From Stichopus chloronotus (Eukaryota > Echinodermata > Holothuroidea > Aspidochirotida > Stichopodidae), in NCBI GenBank assembly GCA_021234535.1, contig CM037845.1, forward strand, positions 3,376,501 through 3,440,500: 64,000 nucleotides of DNA, read 5' to 3'. Shown here one piece after another: positions 1 to 12,800 of this stretch (its first letter is position 1; the number at the start of each line of letters is the position of its first letter). Below the pieces are notes generated by a model. That model searched no databases and had not been told where the DNA came from. It saw only the letters and a list, made by a program, of their open reading frames with translations. The position numbers were made by a program, and so were the translations under genes.

Positions 1-749
1 AAACGTTGAAAGGAATCTTATCGACACTAATTGGTCATTAATGCTAAACGTCTAACCCTATTTGAGTTTTATCTGTAATCATCTGATCCATTACGACAAG
101 TTTTAATGGGTCTGTCGTCTTCCCTGTCTGTGTACCACTCTGCTGTTGCATATCTGACGATCTTCAACCTTTTAGTCGTACTGCATCGGTTCTATGAACG
201 TAGTCTTTCGACACCCTTTACCCTTTGAGTAGCAGCCTGTGACACTTTCTGCAAAATTGATAGGATTTGTATTCCTTTCAAGTACATGAATATTCATAAA
301 TCTGTTGGTTGATTGATCACTTCCTCCCTTGTGGGAACAAACAGAAGGTGGCAAAAAAAAAATGGATGGTGTATTTTTTGATCTTTGAGATGTTAGCTGA
401 CATTTAATGCCATATATACATTTTTTTTGCGACTGATTTTTCATCAACTTGCTGTGTTACATTTCATGTCTTTTGTGTATTTGCTTTTCTGTTACCTTTT
501 GTCAACATTTCTTTCATACATTGTTTTAATCTTTTTGAAGCCTGTGTCGCTTGTGAATGCGCATAGATACAGAGTATGGCTAATATTAAAAAAAAGGTGT
601 AACTGATTAGAACGTTTGGTATTTCTTTCATTAGTACTTTTTTTGCATAATCAAGGCAACCAATCTCAGTGAATGCGAGACACCTATTTGATTCAGATTA
701 TGACCAAATTTTCTCATATTTTCATATAATAATATATTGTCTTTCACAG
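1..749 (+). other. Intron of SASH1-like gene (5' end outside window)
   Basis: AT-rich sequence ending in a pyrimidine tract and AG at 748-749. I see no exon or RNA gene in it. Confidence 0.5.
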
Positions 750-870
750 AAAAGCAAACTGGCCAATTCCTTGAAGAAAAACTTTGTGAAACGCACAGAA
801 CGGCCGTCAGAGACCCGTCAGAAAATATCTTCCTCAGAAGAACACTTATTGCCCGGAACCTCTGCATCAG
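750..870 (+). CDS. SASH1: SASH1-like, first visible coding exon
   Basis: The acceptor is tttcacag just upstream and the donor gtgaga follows 870. It encodes a Lys/Ser-rich stretch (LANSLKKNFVKRT, then a polar SSSEE segment) and ends in phase 1, completing an Asp codon with the next exon. Earlier exons must exist, because there is no in-frame start that belongs to the exon itself; the upstream ATG of the open frame is intronic. Confidence 0.75.
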
Positions 871-3800
871 GTGAGAGAGCCCGTCCACAGAAATTTTGGA
901 AGAAGAAAAAAGTTACAAAACAACAATTTATAGCAGTATTTGTCAGTGGGGTCATCTGTTTCAGAATAACCTGCCAATTTTCCACGATTATCAGGTCTTT
1001 CTCTCATTTTTGTCATACTTGATTTGAAGCAAGAAAATTTTCAGGAAGACAACTACTGGAATTGTGAACTAATTTTGATTGAATCTGTGGATATTGAATG
1101 CCAGGTAAATCTGGGAATATCACTATTTTTTACTGATGGCAAGATGAGGCTGTGAATATTATCTCAAATTTCAGCCAGTAGAATCTGTGAGTGTCAGCTC
1201 CTCAAATTGATGGCCAAGTTAACTATGACCATTACTCCTTTAAACTGTGACCAAGTGATTTTGTGAATTTTATGCTGTCAAATTGTGGCCAGGTAAATTG
1301 GTGAATATCATCAACACCAACTGGTGGCCAGGTGGATCTGGTAATATTATTATCTTAGATCAATGGCCAGGTGAATTCACTAGCATCATTTGTTTCAAAT
1401 TCTGGCCAGGTACTTCTGTGGATGTCATTCCCTCAGATTGGTGGCTAATTAAACGTGTAAATATCGTTATCTCAAGTTGTGCCCTTGTGAATCTGTGAAA
1501 TCATAAATATTATCATTGTTGCCAGATGAATATCATTCCGTCAGATTGAATTTGCGAATATCATTATATATTGCATTGTGACAAGTTAAATGCGTGAAAT
1601 ATTCCCTCAGATTATGTTGTTTGTCTCTTATCCCACTCCACTCTTCCTTCACCTTTTGATTATGTCAAAGAATCCATAAATATCTTTTATCGTAACAGAG
1701 AATTCTCTGGACTTGAGAGCATAGAGTTGATGTTTCATTTAATGCATACATGGCTAGGCTTGCTATCTTGTTGCTATGGAGAAGATCACTTTAATCTTTT
1801 TTGTGGAGAGAGTGGAATATTTTAGCTACTCTTATTTTAGCTCTCTCTCATTATTCTGAGATTTTTGTTTCTCTTTTAATACAATTTCAGATACTTCTTC
1901 CATCCAAGATGAGGGCACCACAACTCCACCCGAATTTGAACAGAGTCCGCCCAAGCAAGAATACTCGAGGAAGATCTACAATGACGTCTTTGACGACGTA
2001 CCCCCGACGACTCCGGAGACCCCAGAGAAGCGTGTCTCCATGGATTCGATCGGCTCCATTGATTCCACCGATTTGGACACAAATTGCGATTTGAATTCCA
2101 GAAGGTCGAGCGAAGTCAAAGCGGATGTCGCCCTGGAGGAACAGAAGTCAGAAGCTGTCAGTTCAGATCCTCAAAGTCAGCAGGTACTCATCTTTTCCTC
2201 CTTTCTAGTTTCCATGGGAACATGTAGAATGGCCATTTTAACTGCATGTGAATCTCATCACATAGAGATGACTGACTGTGTTGTCACACCTTGTATTGCC
2301 TTTCCTTTTTGGGGACTGTTTGCTTTTGTTAACTAATTTCAGAATTTGATATTGTGATTCTTTCCCATATTTTCCAGTCTGTCGATCATCTCTCGGTCGG
2401 TACCAATACTTTGGGGTCCAATGCCAGCAGTGCAAGTTACCACAGTACCCATAGTGGTGGTGAGTCTCCAACTTTCGTTCAATTCTCACGTGATCTTATC
2501 GTACGTGTTTATGCCCTTCCAAGCAGACAAATCCCTCATCCCAGACTAGAATGACTAGTCTAATTCCTCATACATTATGTCATGCAGGAAGAAGTCTCCT
2601 AAAGATTATTTAATGTTGCAAAACAGCTTAATTTGCCACTGAAAGTTGGATGGATTTTATTTCTGCAAGAAACTGCAAAGAGTGACCTTGAATATTGAAA
2701 TATACGTCTTGCTACCTACCCACAAATGTGAATATTTATTTAGTTTGAAATTCTTACTTAAACATTAGACCGTATGAATTATATTCTCGAAGTAAACATT
2801 TTTTTCTTACCAGAGAAGTAAATGCTGCAGAAACCTTGAGTTCTCTGCAAAATCACTCTCGGTTACAAATTAAAATTCTTCATTTATTCTCCTGAAGTGT
2901 ATCTGAATCATACTGGGGTCAAAAATAAGTCCAATTTTGAGATTTATCAGTTCCCACTTGTTTTTCAAATCACCATTGCTTTCTTAACATGCTTAAATAT
3001 TTCTGATGGTTTCTGATATTAGAAGTAAGACTTGAGTGAGGTTCGATGACAACAGGATGGGAGAGCAAGTTGGTGGTGGGAACATGATCAATAAACCTAT
3101 TTGAACTTTTTTCTTGAAGATTACTTTCCCTGTAATCTTCTATGACATTTCAGTCTTAGCTAGTGAAGTCTTCTTTGTTTGGCAATGTTTCATGTTTTCA
3201 TTCAAAAAACATATTTGGTGCTACCCTAGAAAAGCAGCCAGCATGCAAAATCCAAATCAAGTTTAATTGTCCTGTTCAAAGGACAAGTTTTTCCAAAAAG
3301 CTGTGGGGGGAGTTATTGCACTTTTGGTAAATGGTTATGTGAATTTGAGACACAGACCTGATAAAACACTTTGAGAATCTCTTTGTAATTGTTTCATACC
3401 TTTTCTTTCATACCTGGGAATCTTTAGCATTTTATTTTCACATTAAACAGGGATGTTCAGCAGTTGTTACTCAACTACCCGCAGTGATTCAAGTTACTGG
3501 ACCATTAGCAGCTCAGGTTAAACATTGTTGTCATCACCGTCACTCGTCAAACTGCTCATGGTGTTATGATTATTGTTTTTATTTGCAATCTTACAAGGAT
3601 AAAAAAAAAAGTGCAAAAAGATAAAAGACTCCTGGAAAGAGGAAAAAAATATGAACAGTAAAGTCAATCCATGTTTCATTCTGAAAAGTCAGCGTGAATC
3701 AACGAAATGATAGCTTCAATATCCTTGAATCAGATTTCTATGATGGGATGTGAGGCTCATTGCTTGAAATGCTTTCCAAAAACTTTTTAATGGTTTTGCC

Positions 3801-6800
3801 AAGTATTCATTTCAGTTGACAGATCTGTACCAGCCCTGACCAGCTTTCAACCACACGTTGCTTCCAAGTACTCTCGTAACACAGTACAATGCCCTAACCG
3901 TACACAAATTGCCATAAACTGAGTGACACCGTGCTGTGTTAACGCACCAATTTGAGTTCATTTATCAGCCACTTTGATGATCATTTTCTGGTTGGATACC
4001 TTGGGGGGATAACATACATTCAAAGTTAACTGTTTGTCTGGTGCCATGAGCAGTTGAGTGATTTGATCGACAAAGATTAAATGTAAAACTAATTTGACTT
4101 GTTTTTTAGTGACTAATTCTTTTAACCAGTCTAACTTCTCTGAGAATTTTTGTCGTCTCGATTTTGTGAATTAACAACTTTCTGCTAGATTCTACAGATT
4201 GATCTCTTGTCAGCTACCTAATAAATTACTGATTTACTTCTTTCCACCTTTTTTTTTCATTTTCCTTTGGTCTGAAGAGACTTACAAGTATTTTTTTTTT
4301 ATTCCTTTCTTCACTAGTTTGAAATGTCTGAGATTTATATCTTTTTACTGAAGGCTGATGGTTATGAAGCAATAAAAGATCCACATTGTTTGAAACCTTG
4401 GCTCGGTTCAATGAACCTCATACTTCTGAAAAAAGTGTGACCGTTACACTGCATCACGTGGTACGTTGAACCTCCCAAAATGACAAGTCTCCTTCAGCTG
4501 GAGACCTAATAGGAGCCTGGCCTGTCTGGGATTGAGAATTAAACTCAAACATTTTGCAAATGTCATTAGACTGTTTGACAGTGAAATTACCTAACATAAT
4601 CTTTCATAGAAAACCTCAGAGTTACCTAGTAGTCAATGCTCCTTCCTTTAGGGAGTCGTAATTCTGTGAGGTATGTGTACATAAACCTCATAATGATTCA
4701 TCCAGACCTCATAGTTGATATGGATTTGTTGAGAAACAGAAATAAGTAAAATACAGCAAAATTTATTGACAAGAAAGTTGTGTAATGTACATCTGATTAT
4801 GCATTTGAGTATTGCTCTAGAAATTTGCAGTAGAGTAGCATTAATAGTCACCATAGCAACCTAAGTCAACATGGACAGCCATTTTGGTAAATCAGTATGT
4901 GACTGAATGATTTTGCATAACTTGGTTCACTCGTTACAGTGCTCTGCGGACTGTCAGCAGCATGCAGTGATGCCTGAAATCTAAATTATGAAGAAAAGGC
5001 TGTTTTTTTATTCTTATGGCTGAAGGTTAACTTTTACGTTAACAACCCAGCATGATTTTGTGAAAGATGATGTTTACTTCAACTGGCTCTGTTTTCTCAA
5101 ACTGTTACTGGTAGCTGGGGCATATTTGTTACTTGGATGTGCAGATAAAAAAAAAGACTGCAGGCCAAGGCTACATTGATACCAGCAATACACCTCAGTG
5201 GCAGAAATCACTTGCATTTCCTCATCATTCTATGAAGTGAAATAAGAACTGAAAGTAAAGCACCGTGTTACATGATGTCGCAAGAAAATGTCGCCTTTAC
5301 TAAAAGCAAAGTTTTGTCTTTGTTACATACCTGACAAAAAAAAAAAAAAAACTTTGTCAGTTAACAGCGTCCAAATTGTCGGTATCACGTTTGCCTGTGC
5401 TTGTCACGGTCACACCAGTTTCTGTGCGTGTGTGCTGTCCAAAATTGGACTATTTTTAATAGGATTGTGGAGTGTTAATCAAATATTAACTGTTTTCGAT
5501 TCTCAAACTTACTCGTGTCTTTGTTTATTGACAATAGAGTGTCATAATAAAACAAAGGTTACTATTAATCCACTTACCAATCCTCTCAAAACAATTTTAT
5601 TGCCTTCTTGTGAGGTTTATTGATCACTGATTTCTTAAATTGCCTTTGTTCTCTTTGCATGAAATATGGAACGATGTCTCCTTCATATATGCATATTTAT
5701 CATTGTATGCATATTTATCATGGTATGCATATTTATCATCATATGCAAATTTATCATTGCATACATATTATTGTATGCATATTTATCATTTTATGCATAT
5801 TTTCAAAAGAGTAATGTCCAGTTCAAGTAACTTCAAGCAGTATTGAGTATTGCAATGAATCTCCCTGGCTGTCCAGCTATAGTAAATATCTATGAAAGAA
5901 AGGCATTGAAATGCTGTCACGATAGTGAGCAATAATAGTACAACAGAATATCAACATCAAGCGAAGTTCAGAGATAAAAATCGACAATTCCCAGCCAGTT
6001 CTCTGGAGACCTTGTAATAATACATTCATAATCGAGAATAGCGTGACAGTTCTTCCTGTGACAATCACACACACTTGCTAACTTGCTAATGATAAATCAG
6101 GAAGATTTATAAGAAACCCAGGAATGCATTTGAGAGAAATTAGTAAAATTAGTCAATTAATTTAACAGTTATAGTTTTCCTGTAGACCCTTAGCAATTGA
6201 ACAGTCACACATATTCTGTTACTTTACAGCACATGTTCATTTGTTACATGAATGCTGTTTGTGCTGCACGGCACACATTTGTTTGAATTTCCTATTTTCA
6301 TATTTCCTCCTTGTAAAAGCTTAAGAGAGTTTTTGCATACAGAAGATTCTTGTCCTCATGTAGTCAATATTTCTTGTGTTCTTAGAGGTAATTTTTAAGT
6401 GGAAGAAAAAAAAAATCCCTAAATTTTCCCCTTAAAAGTGGACTTTGTACATACGAAAATGGTTCTGCAAATAAGATGTCAAACACGGCAGGGGGAAAAG
6501 AAATGTTGTTTCCCCTTTCTATGGATTGTAACAATGACGGTGTTACAGAAAGGCTGTATTACTTTGTCTTATTTTTGGAATTTATTTTCCTCCTAATCTT
6601 CTTCAGTTTTTAAAGGTTATCGGAGGAACACAGTTATCAGAGAGGATTGCTGGGGATAGCATCAATCCAAATCCATGACTTTCAAGTGGAGGCTTTATAC
6701 ATTACTTCATCAATGTTCCAACAGGCCCCATCACTCGATAATGATAAGACTCCATGCATTCTGTTATCCTGTTTAACTTGCATCTCCCCCTTTAGTTAAA

Positions 6801-9800
6801 ATTCCAAACTAAAAGTGTTTCTTTAGAGTCACATTACAGGACAAAGTTTCCCTCAGATGGAATAAACACCCACCAGGGACGAAACAAAAGTTAAAGTGTT
6901 TGGGGTTTATTCAATGGATAAAAGAGTCTCTGCAAATGTGTGTTATTAGTTTATTAGAACACTTGGAAACGCTTTCCAGAGCCACTTTATTTTGATAAGC
7001 TGACAACGTTTTTTGCTGTGCCGTAGATCAAATTTGTCTGCTCTTTCATTAAAAGAAAAACAACAGTTTGAATTTCCAGTAATGGTTTTATGGGAGAATA
7101 AAATAAAAATTTATCCCTAGGGAGTTGGGTCTTTGTCGCAAGCTATTCTTATATTACGTTCCTTAGGAGTTTCAAAAGCCCTGAGTTGCCAGTGATGTGC
7201 GGTAACATAGTAAATGTTTTCCGTGATCTGTTAATTCTGGTTGTGTTTCAGCATTTCGTCTCCCTTTTTTTTTTCTGTAGAGTCATTCGGTCCCAGACAC
7301 AGTGCCTCCGTTCAAACCCAGACAGCAGACGGTCCACCAGAGAATTACTTAGCTATTGGTCAAGTTATCACAGATTACACACCAAATCCATTCAGGGGAC
7401 ATCTGACGTTAAAGGTAGGTACTGCGTCAAAATGGGGGCACTGGAGAGGGTAGAGGTTTTCACCATGTCTCTACGTGAGGTACATGGTGTTACTCTCTGT
7501 GAATCACTGACTAAAATTTAGGAAACTTGATGGACATTAGAAATGTGTGATGGCTTTAGACATCGGTAAGAGTGTCCAGAGGTTACTCTGCTGGAGGTTC
7601 GGAAAACTTGTATTATCAGCAAGATTGTCAGAGGGTCTTTATTTCTTCCCTAGTTTAGCCTGTCTGCTAAATTTTCAGAGGATTCTTTCACTGTTACATT
7701 CAAAAGACTTACCTTTCCTGAGTTACTAGTTTAAAATGGTTTAGCAGTGGAAGACAGTTTGCAACAAATTTAAGGAGGTACTTTAGACCCTGTACAAAGT
7801 TTACGTGAATTTCATTTCTTCTCTAAAAACAATGGGGGGAGGGGGAAGGTGTCATGGGTGTGTCAAAGGTTATCTGTTTAATGACAGCATGCTACAGTAA
7901 TAACGTGACCATTAGTCGTTGAAATGGGTAAGTTTGTCATCAGAAAACATTCACAGCAACTGAGTTTTGGGATATGTCTTTAATGTTTTTTTTTTTGTAT
8001 CTTTTCACCAATCTGACCTATCACCAATCCATACACCCATTCATTTCTTCATCCATTCATTTATCCCTCCATCTGTTTATCCTTCCCATCTAACCATCTG
8101 ACAAATAAATTGTGTGTTTTACCTCTCCCACCAGAAAGGAGATCTAGTTTACATAACGGAGAGCAACGAAGACAAGACAGCCGGAGAGGGAGTTTGCAAC
8201 AACAAGAGGGGGGTATTTAAGTATCGGCACATCAGAGTATTGACAGATGATGAAGTCAAAGACCTGGAGAAAGACAAGGAGAGGAGCCTCAAATCACCGG
8301 AAGCTGTCTTGAAGTTGACCAGCGTGAAAGAACTCCTGAAAAGAATTAACTGTGGGGTAAGAAACATTCCAAAAGAATCCATCCAACAATTGGGATGCTA
8401 CAGTGTGTCTGAAATTATTAGACTAAGTGTTAGTTTGTGACATACCTTTAAACTTTTGAGATTTTTATGTATTTTTTGTAATGGTAGTTGTTTTATGACT
8501 AAAATATGATGCATATGTAAACTTGATCCAATGTCCAAAACGTTATGCTTTATTTTGCTCTGATTGGGGTTTTCCGTAAGGCAATAAAAACTTAAATTCT
8601 TTCAAAGAGACATTCTAATCTCGTTTAGGTTAAGGTGTAACAAAAGCTTAACTACCTTTGGAAGATTAAAATCTCTCTATGAAAAACCGACTGACTGTTA
8701 CATGACACATGTGCCCTCTGTTGGTTTGAAGGCCGAAACCAAGGAGTCTAAAATGGAAACACGTTGTTATATCTTCTTTTTGTATGAAATTGCATTTATG
8801 TCGATGCAGTCAACACTTTCAACACGTGAGTCTTTGATACAGCAAGTTATTGTAATGGTAAAAACTTTAGATTTAAAGTACAGAGAGATGTTTGATTCAA
8901 GTCTGTGACTCTGTAGTGTATTGGTACTGTATGGTACACTGTTATATGTAGCATGTTCCCTATCAACCTAAATGGGGCTTAATGTCCAATGAACCATGTA
9001 GTTGTAGTCAAAGGGTTACACACCTGTACACTGTTAATTGAAGGAGTGTCCTATCTCTTCGTGAGTAGATTATAGTTTTGATGGTCAGCTGAACACAGAA
9101 CTCTAACTGCTTGCCCTTTTTATAGGTTTGCTTCAGTAATGGTAGTGGTTGAAGTGAAAATGGTCTACCTTCACAGAGTACGTTTGATCAATGTAACTTA
9201 AGATTTTTGCGTAATGATTTTCAGAGCTACTACGGTCGATTCAAGCTGCTTGGAGTGGATACGTTGAGCCAGTTTAAGAATTTATCTGAAGAGTATTTAG
9301 ATATGTTAGGAGTGACGGACGACATGCACCGCCTCAAATTGCTCACCGCGAGAGACATCATCAAAGACCCAGACCGAGGTAATCACCCAGTTTTTGAGAA
9401 ATTATCCAGAAAAAAAGAAAAAAAAAATACTCCTGATTAGAAAGCATTTCCTGCTGCTTAATCTGAACTAGAGAAAATCTCTTTGTTAATGAATATTCAT
9501 TGTTTGGATTGATTTAATGATTCCTTCATGTCTTATGCCCTCTATTACCTTCTTTTGCTCTTTCTCTCTTATAAACTCCCCATCTCCCTACCTCCCCCAC
9601 CCCATCTTGTTACACTTGATAAGGTTTTTGGGTGCTTCCCCTGTGACTTTCTGTTAAATATTCCATTAGACTCTACCCATCACTGGGTATCAGGAATGTG
9701 CATGGTGGGTTTATGAAACAGGTTACGTGGGATCGTAAGTTTTGGTGTACAGGATCGTTTCTTGTAATAATCGATTTGACAATTAATTCTGGTAGTGCTA

Positions 9801-12800
9801 TGTATTTGTGATAAGTTGAGAGACATTGTTGAAGATAATTAGCAGGACATCTTCAGAAATGGAACAACCAGAGAACTCAGGCAGTGGGTGTTCCATTTGG
9901 ATGGGAGGGATGTGTTAAAAGCAAAGCAGGGCTGTAATTCTGAGTAGGTGAATCCTCTGAGTTTTGTATATGTCTTGATGTCCAAACTACTTCTCCTCAT
10001 TTCATGTGATACAGTATTCATAAACATGAATATTCATAATAAAAGTCTTAATATAAAGTGAACAAATTTTGCATTTGTAAATTTATCGTGTGGAAATATA
10101 GATGTTCTCACGTGTTTGAATGGCATGATAAAACAGGACAGCAGATAAAACTAGCGATCTTTAGAGAAATTTAGTTTGAAAAGTTTGGGGTAAATGTGGA
10201 CTACAATCTTTTTCCCTTATCAAAATTCTCAGACGTATGGGTAAAATGTAATCCTTTCGTTAAGATTGTAAATAGTAAAACTTACAATTGAACTCATATT
10301 TCATCCTTTCTTCCTTGAAATTAATTTGTAATTCTTAATTATGGGAATTACAGTTGATAACCAATAAACGGAGGAAACAACGTAAAGAAAAAAATAAACA
10401 AATTATAATGTAACAAAGAGCAATGATGAAATAATGCCATCATTTGTTCCTGTAAATGATGGAGTGTTCCATTTATAATGTAAATATGAAATATTTCAGT
10501 CGATCCATGTCAAATTTTCTTCTAATTTGGTTTTAGTTCAAAGTTTGGATCCGGAGCTGGAGCAGGAGTTTCTTTCTGATTCGACTCACCGAGATACCGG
10601 AGATGGGGACGATTCTGGTGTAGCTGAGGACATGTCACGGCTGCAACTCAGCCCCAGGGACTCGGGATGCTATCCTCACATGGATGCAGCCACCGATCGA
10701 GAGTACAACCTCCTGGGAGCAGAGGCGGTTATCAACGAAGAGGACTCGGGGGAAAGTTTACTCCGAGAGTGGGGAATGGGACAGGTGCTAAGAAGGAGGA
10801 CGAACTCTATGGATAAAGATATTAGAAATCTTAATTCAAATAATTCAAACGTGATCGGACAGTTGGAATGGTGCGAGGACGGGCACGTCCTGAGGATGAC
10901 CCTCCCAGGTAGTTCCACCCATCGACCGCTGGGGTCGGTGCCATGTGGCAGCGATAATAAATTCAATCATGATAGGAGGTATAGCCCACCACCAGTATCA
11001 GGGGATGGTATTCACAAACCTAGTGGTGACATAAGTGGTGTGGACTTACTCAAAAACCATCCCATAAAGGAACGGAGGTACAGCAGCGAACACAGGTATG
11101 AAAGACCTTGGGCTGATGACAGCTCAGAAGACCTTGTTACCCAAGATGTTTGGGGGACTATTCCACGCCACAGGGTACCATACGGTGCCCATTCGTTACA
11201 CGAAGACCCTCGCGGTCAGTCAATATCCCCTCTTCCTCGTTATTCTCCACCCCTAAAACTCTCTGAAGACTCTTTTTATTTTCGGAGTTCATCTTTGGAG
11301 GAACCCCTCTTTCAAACACAGGTTTGGGCTGGAAGCTCTATACGGCCATCACCGCCACACCCAAAAACATTGAACTTAAGCCGGAAAACCAGGGTGAACA
11401 TTAAGAGGCGGAAGTCAAGGAGCGTATCGCCTCATAAACGAGGACAGCTTAGACATGGGGCCTTGTCTCACACAACTGTATACTCATCTCCTACGCTAGG
11501 ACTACGCAAATTGGGCAAGGGGGGACGACTGATTCCAACCACCAGAGAAAAACTCATAGAAAGAAAGCTAGAGAAGAAACTGCGACATGACGGCGTTGAT
11601 CTAAGAGATGAACCATATTCAGACAAGGTAAGTGGTGGCGCTATTGTGCAATGATAATACCTAGCATCTCACAAAACAGCTGAAGGGGTATGGGAAGATT
11701 ATAGTTGAAGGTAGTCAAAGTGAAGTTTCCAATTGATTAGTTTAGCCAAAATTTATTCACAACAGAAGGATAAATAGAAAGGGCCATTTACTGTGCTTGG
11801 ACGAAATAATTTTGAAGACATAACAGGAATAATTGTGCTGTTGTGTGTTGTTGTGCTGGAACAGTAAACCAGGTAGACAAAGATGTGATATCTTCTGCAA
11901 AATAACAAAAGTCATAACTAAAACAATTTTGTATATAATGTGAACTGTTCTTAACAGGTAGCTGCTCTTAACAGTTAGCTGCTCTTAACAGGTAGCTGCT
12001 CTTAACAGGTAGCTGCTCTTAACAGGTAGCTGCTCTTGTGTGATACTACTGGATAACTCTCATTTTGGTTCAAAGTTGTGACTGACATGAGTTGGTATGA
12101 ATCCAGGGGAGGAGGGTATGAGGATCTTATAAGTAAATTCAGAGGGGTTGGGAATGAGGAATGATTATCAAGAATATATCCAGGGTGGGGAAGTTGCAAC
12201 AAAAATGAATCCAGTGTATGAAGCATGTGGTTGTAGGGAACACTGACCTTACCTCCACTTGTGTTGAACAGGAACAATAAAAGAAAAATAGGAATTAAAC
12301 AAGAATTGATTGAAGCCAGAAAATAATTTAAAAAAAGAACTTGCTTTAAAGCTGTTGCTGTGTGATGCATTGCTAGTACAATATGCATAGTGAGCTTGTA
12401 GAGAGCTCACTGGGACTCTACTGCAGTATGGGATGGGATTGGGCGAGGGGATTTGAGGTAGTCTGTGAGGATCCTGTGCGAGGATTAGAGAAGGACACAG
12501 TGCAGGGATACCTCTGCTTCATGTTCATGTTACACTTTGGTCCTTAATTCATGTTGCACTTGGGTAGATATTGCACTTGCGATCATGTCGCATTTGATCA
12601 TAACTTCTACAAACATGATATTATCAAAAAAGGTGAATGAATTCATGAAGCCAAAAGTTTGATACCAAAAAGTGAGTTTATGATATCATCCCAGAAGAAC
12701 AGTTTGTCTGTTCAAACTTCATGGTATAAATTAAAGATGTGTTCACTGGTGTGTTAAATATTTCTGCTTCCATGTCACTGTGGTACTCCTGCTACCCTCA

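Noticed and set aside
5288..5623. 111-codon plus-strand open frame inside the large SASH1-like intron
   Set aside because: Its early part runs through an A homopolymer and it has no recognised motif. No splice sites link it to the gene in frame.
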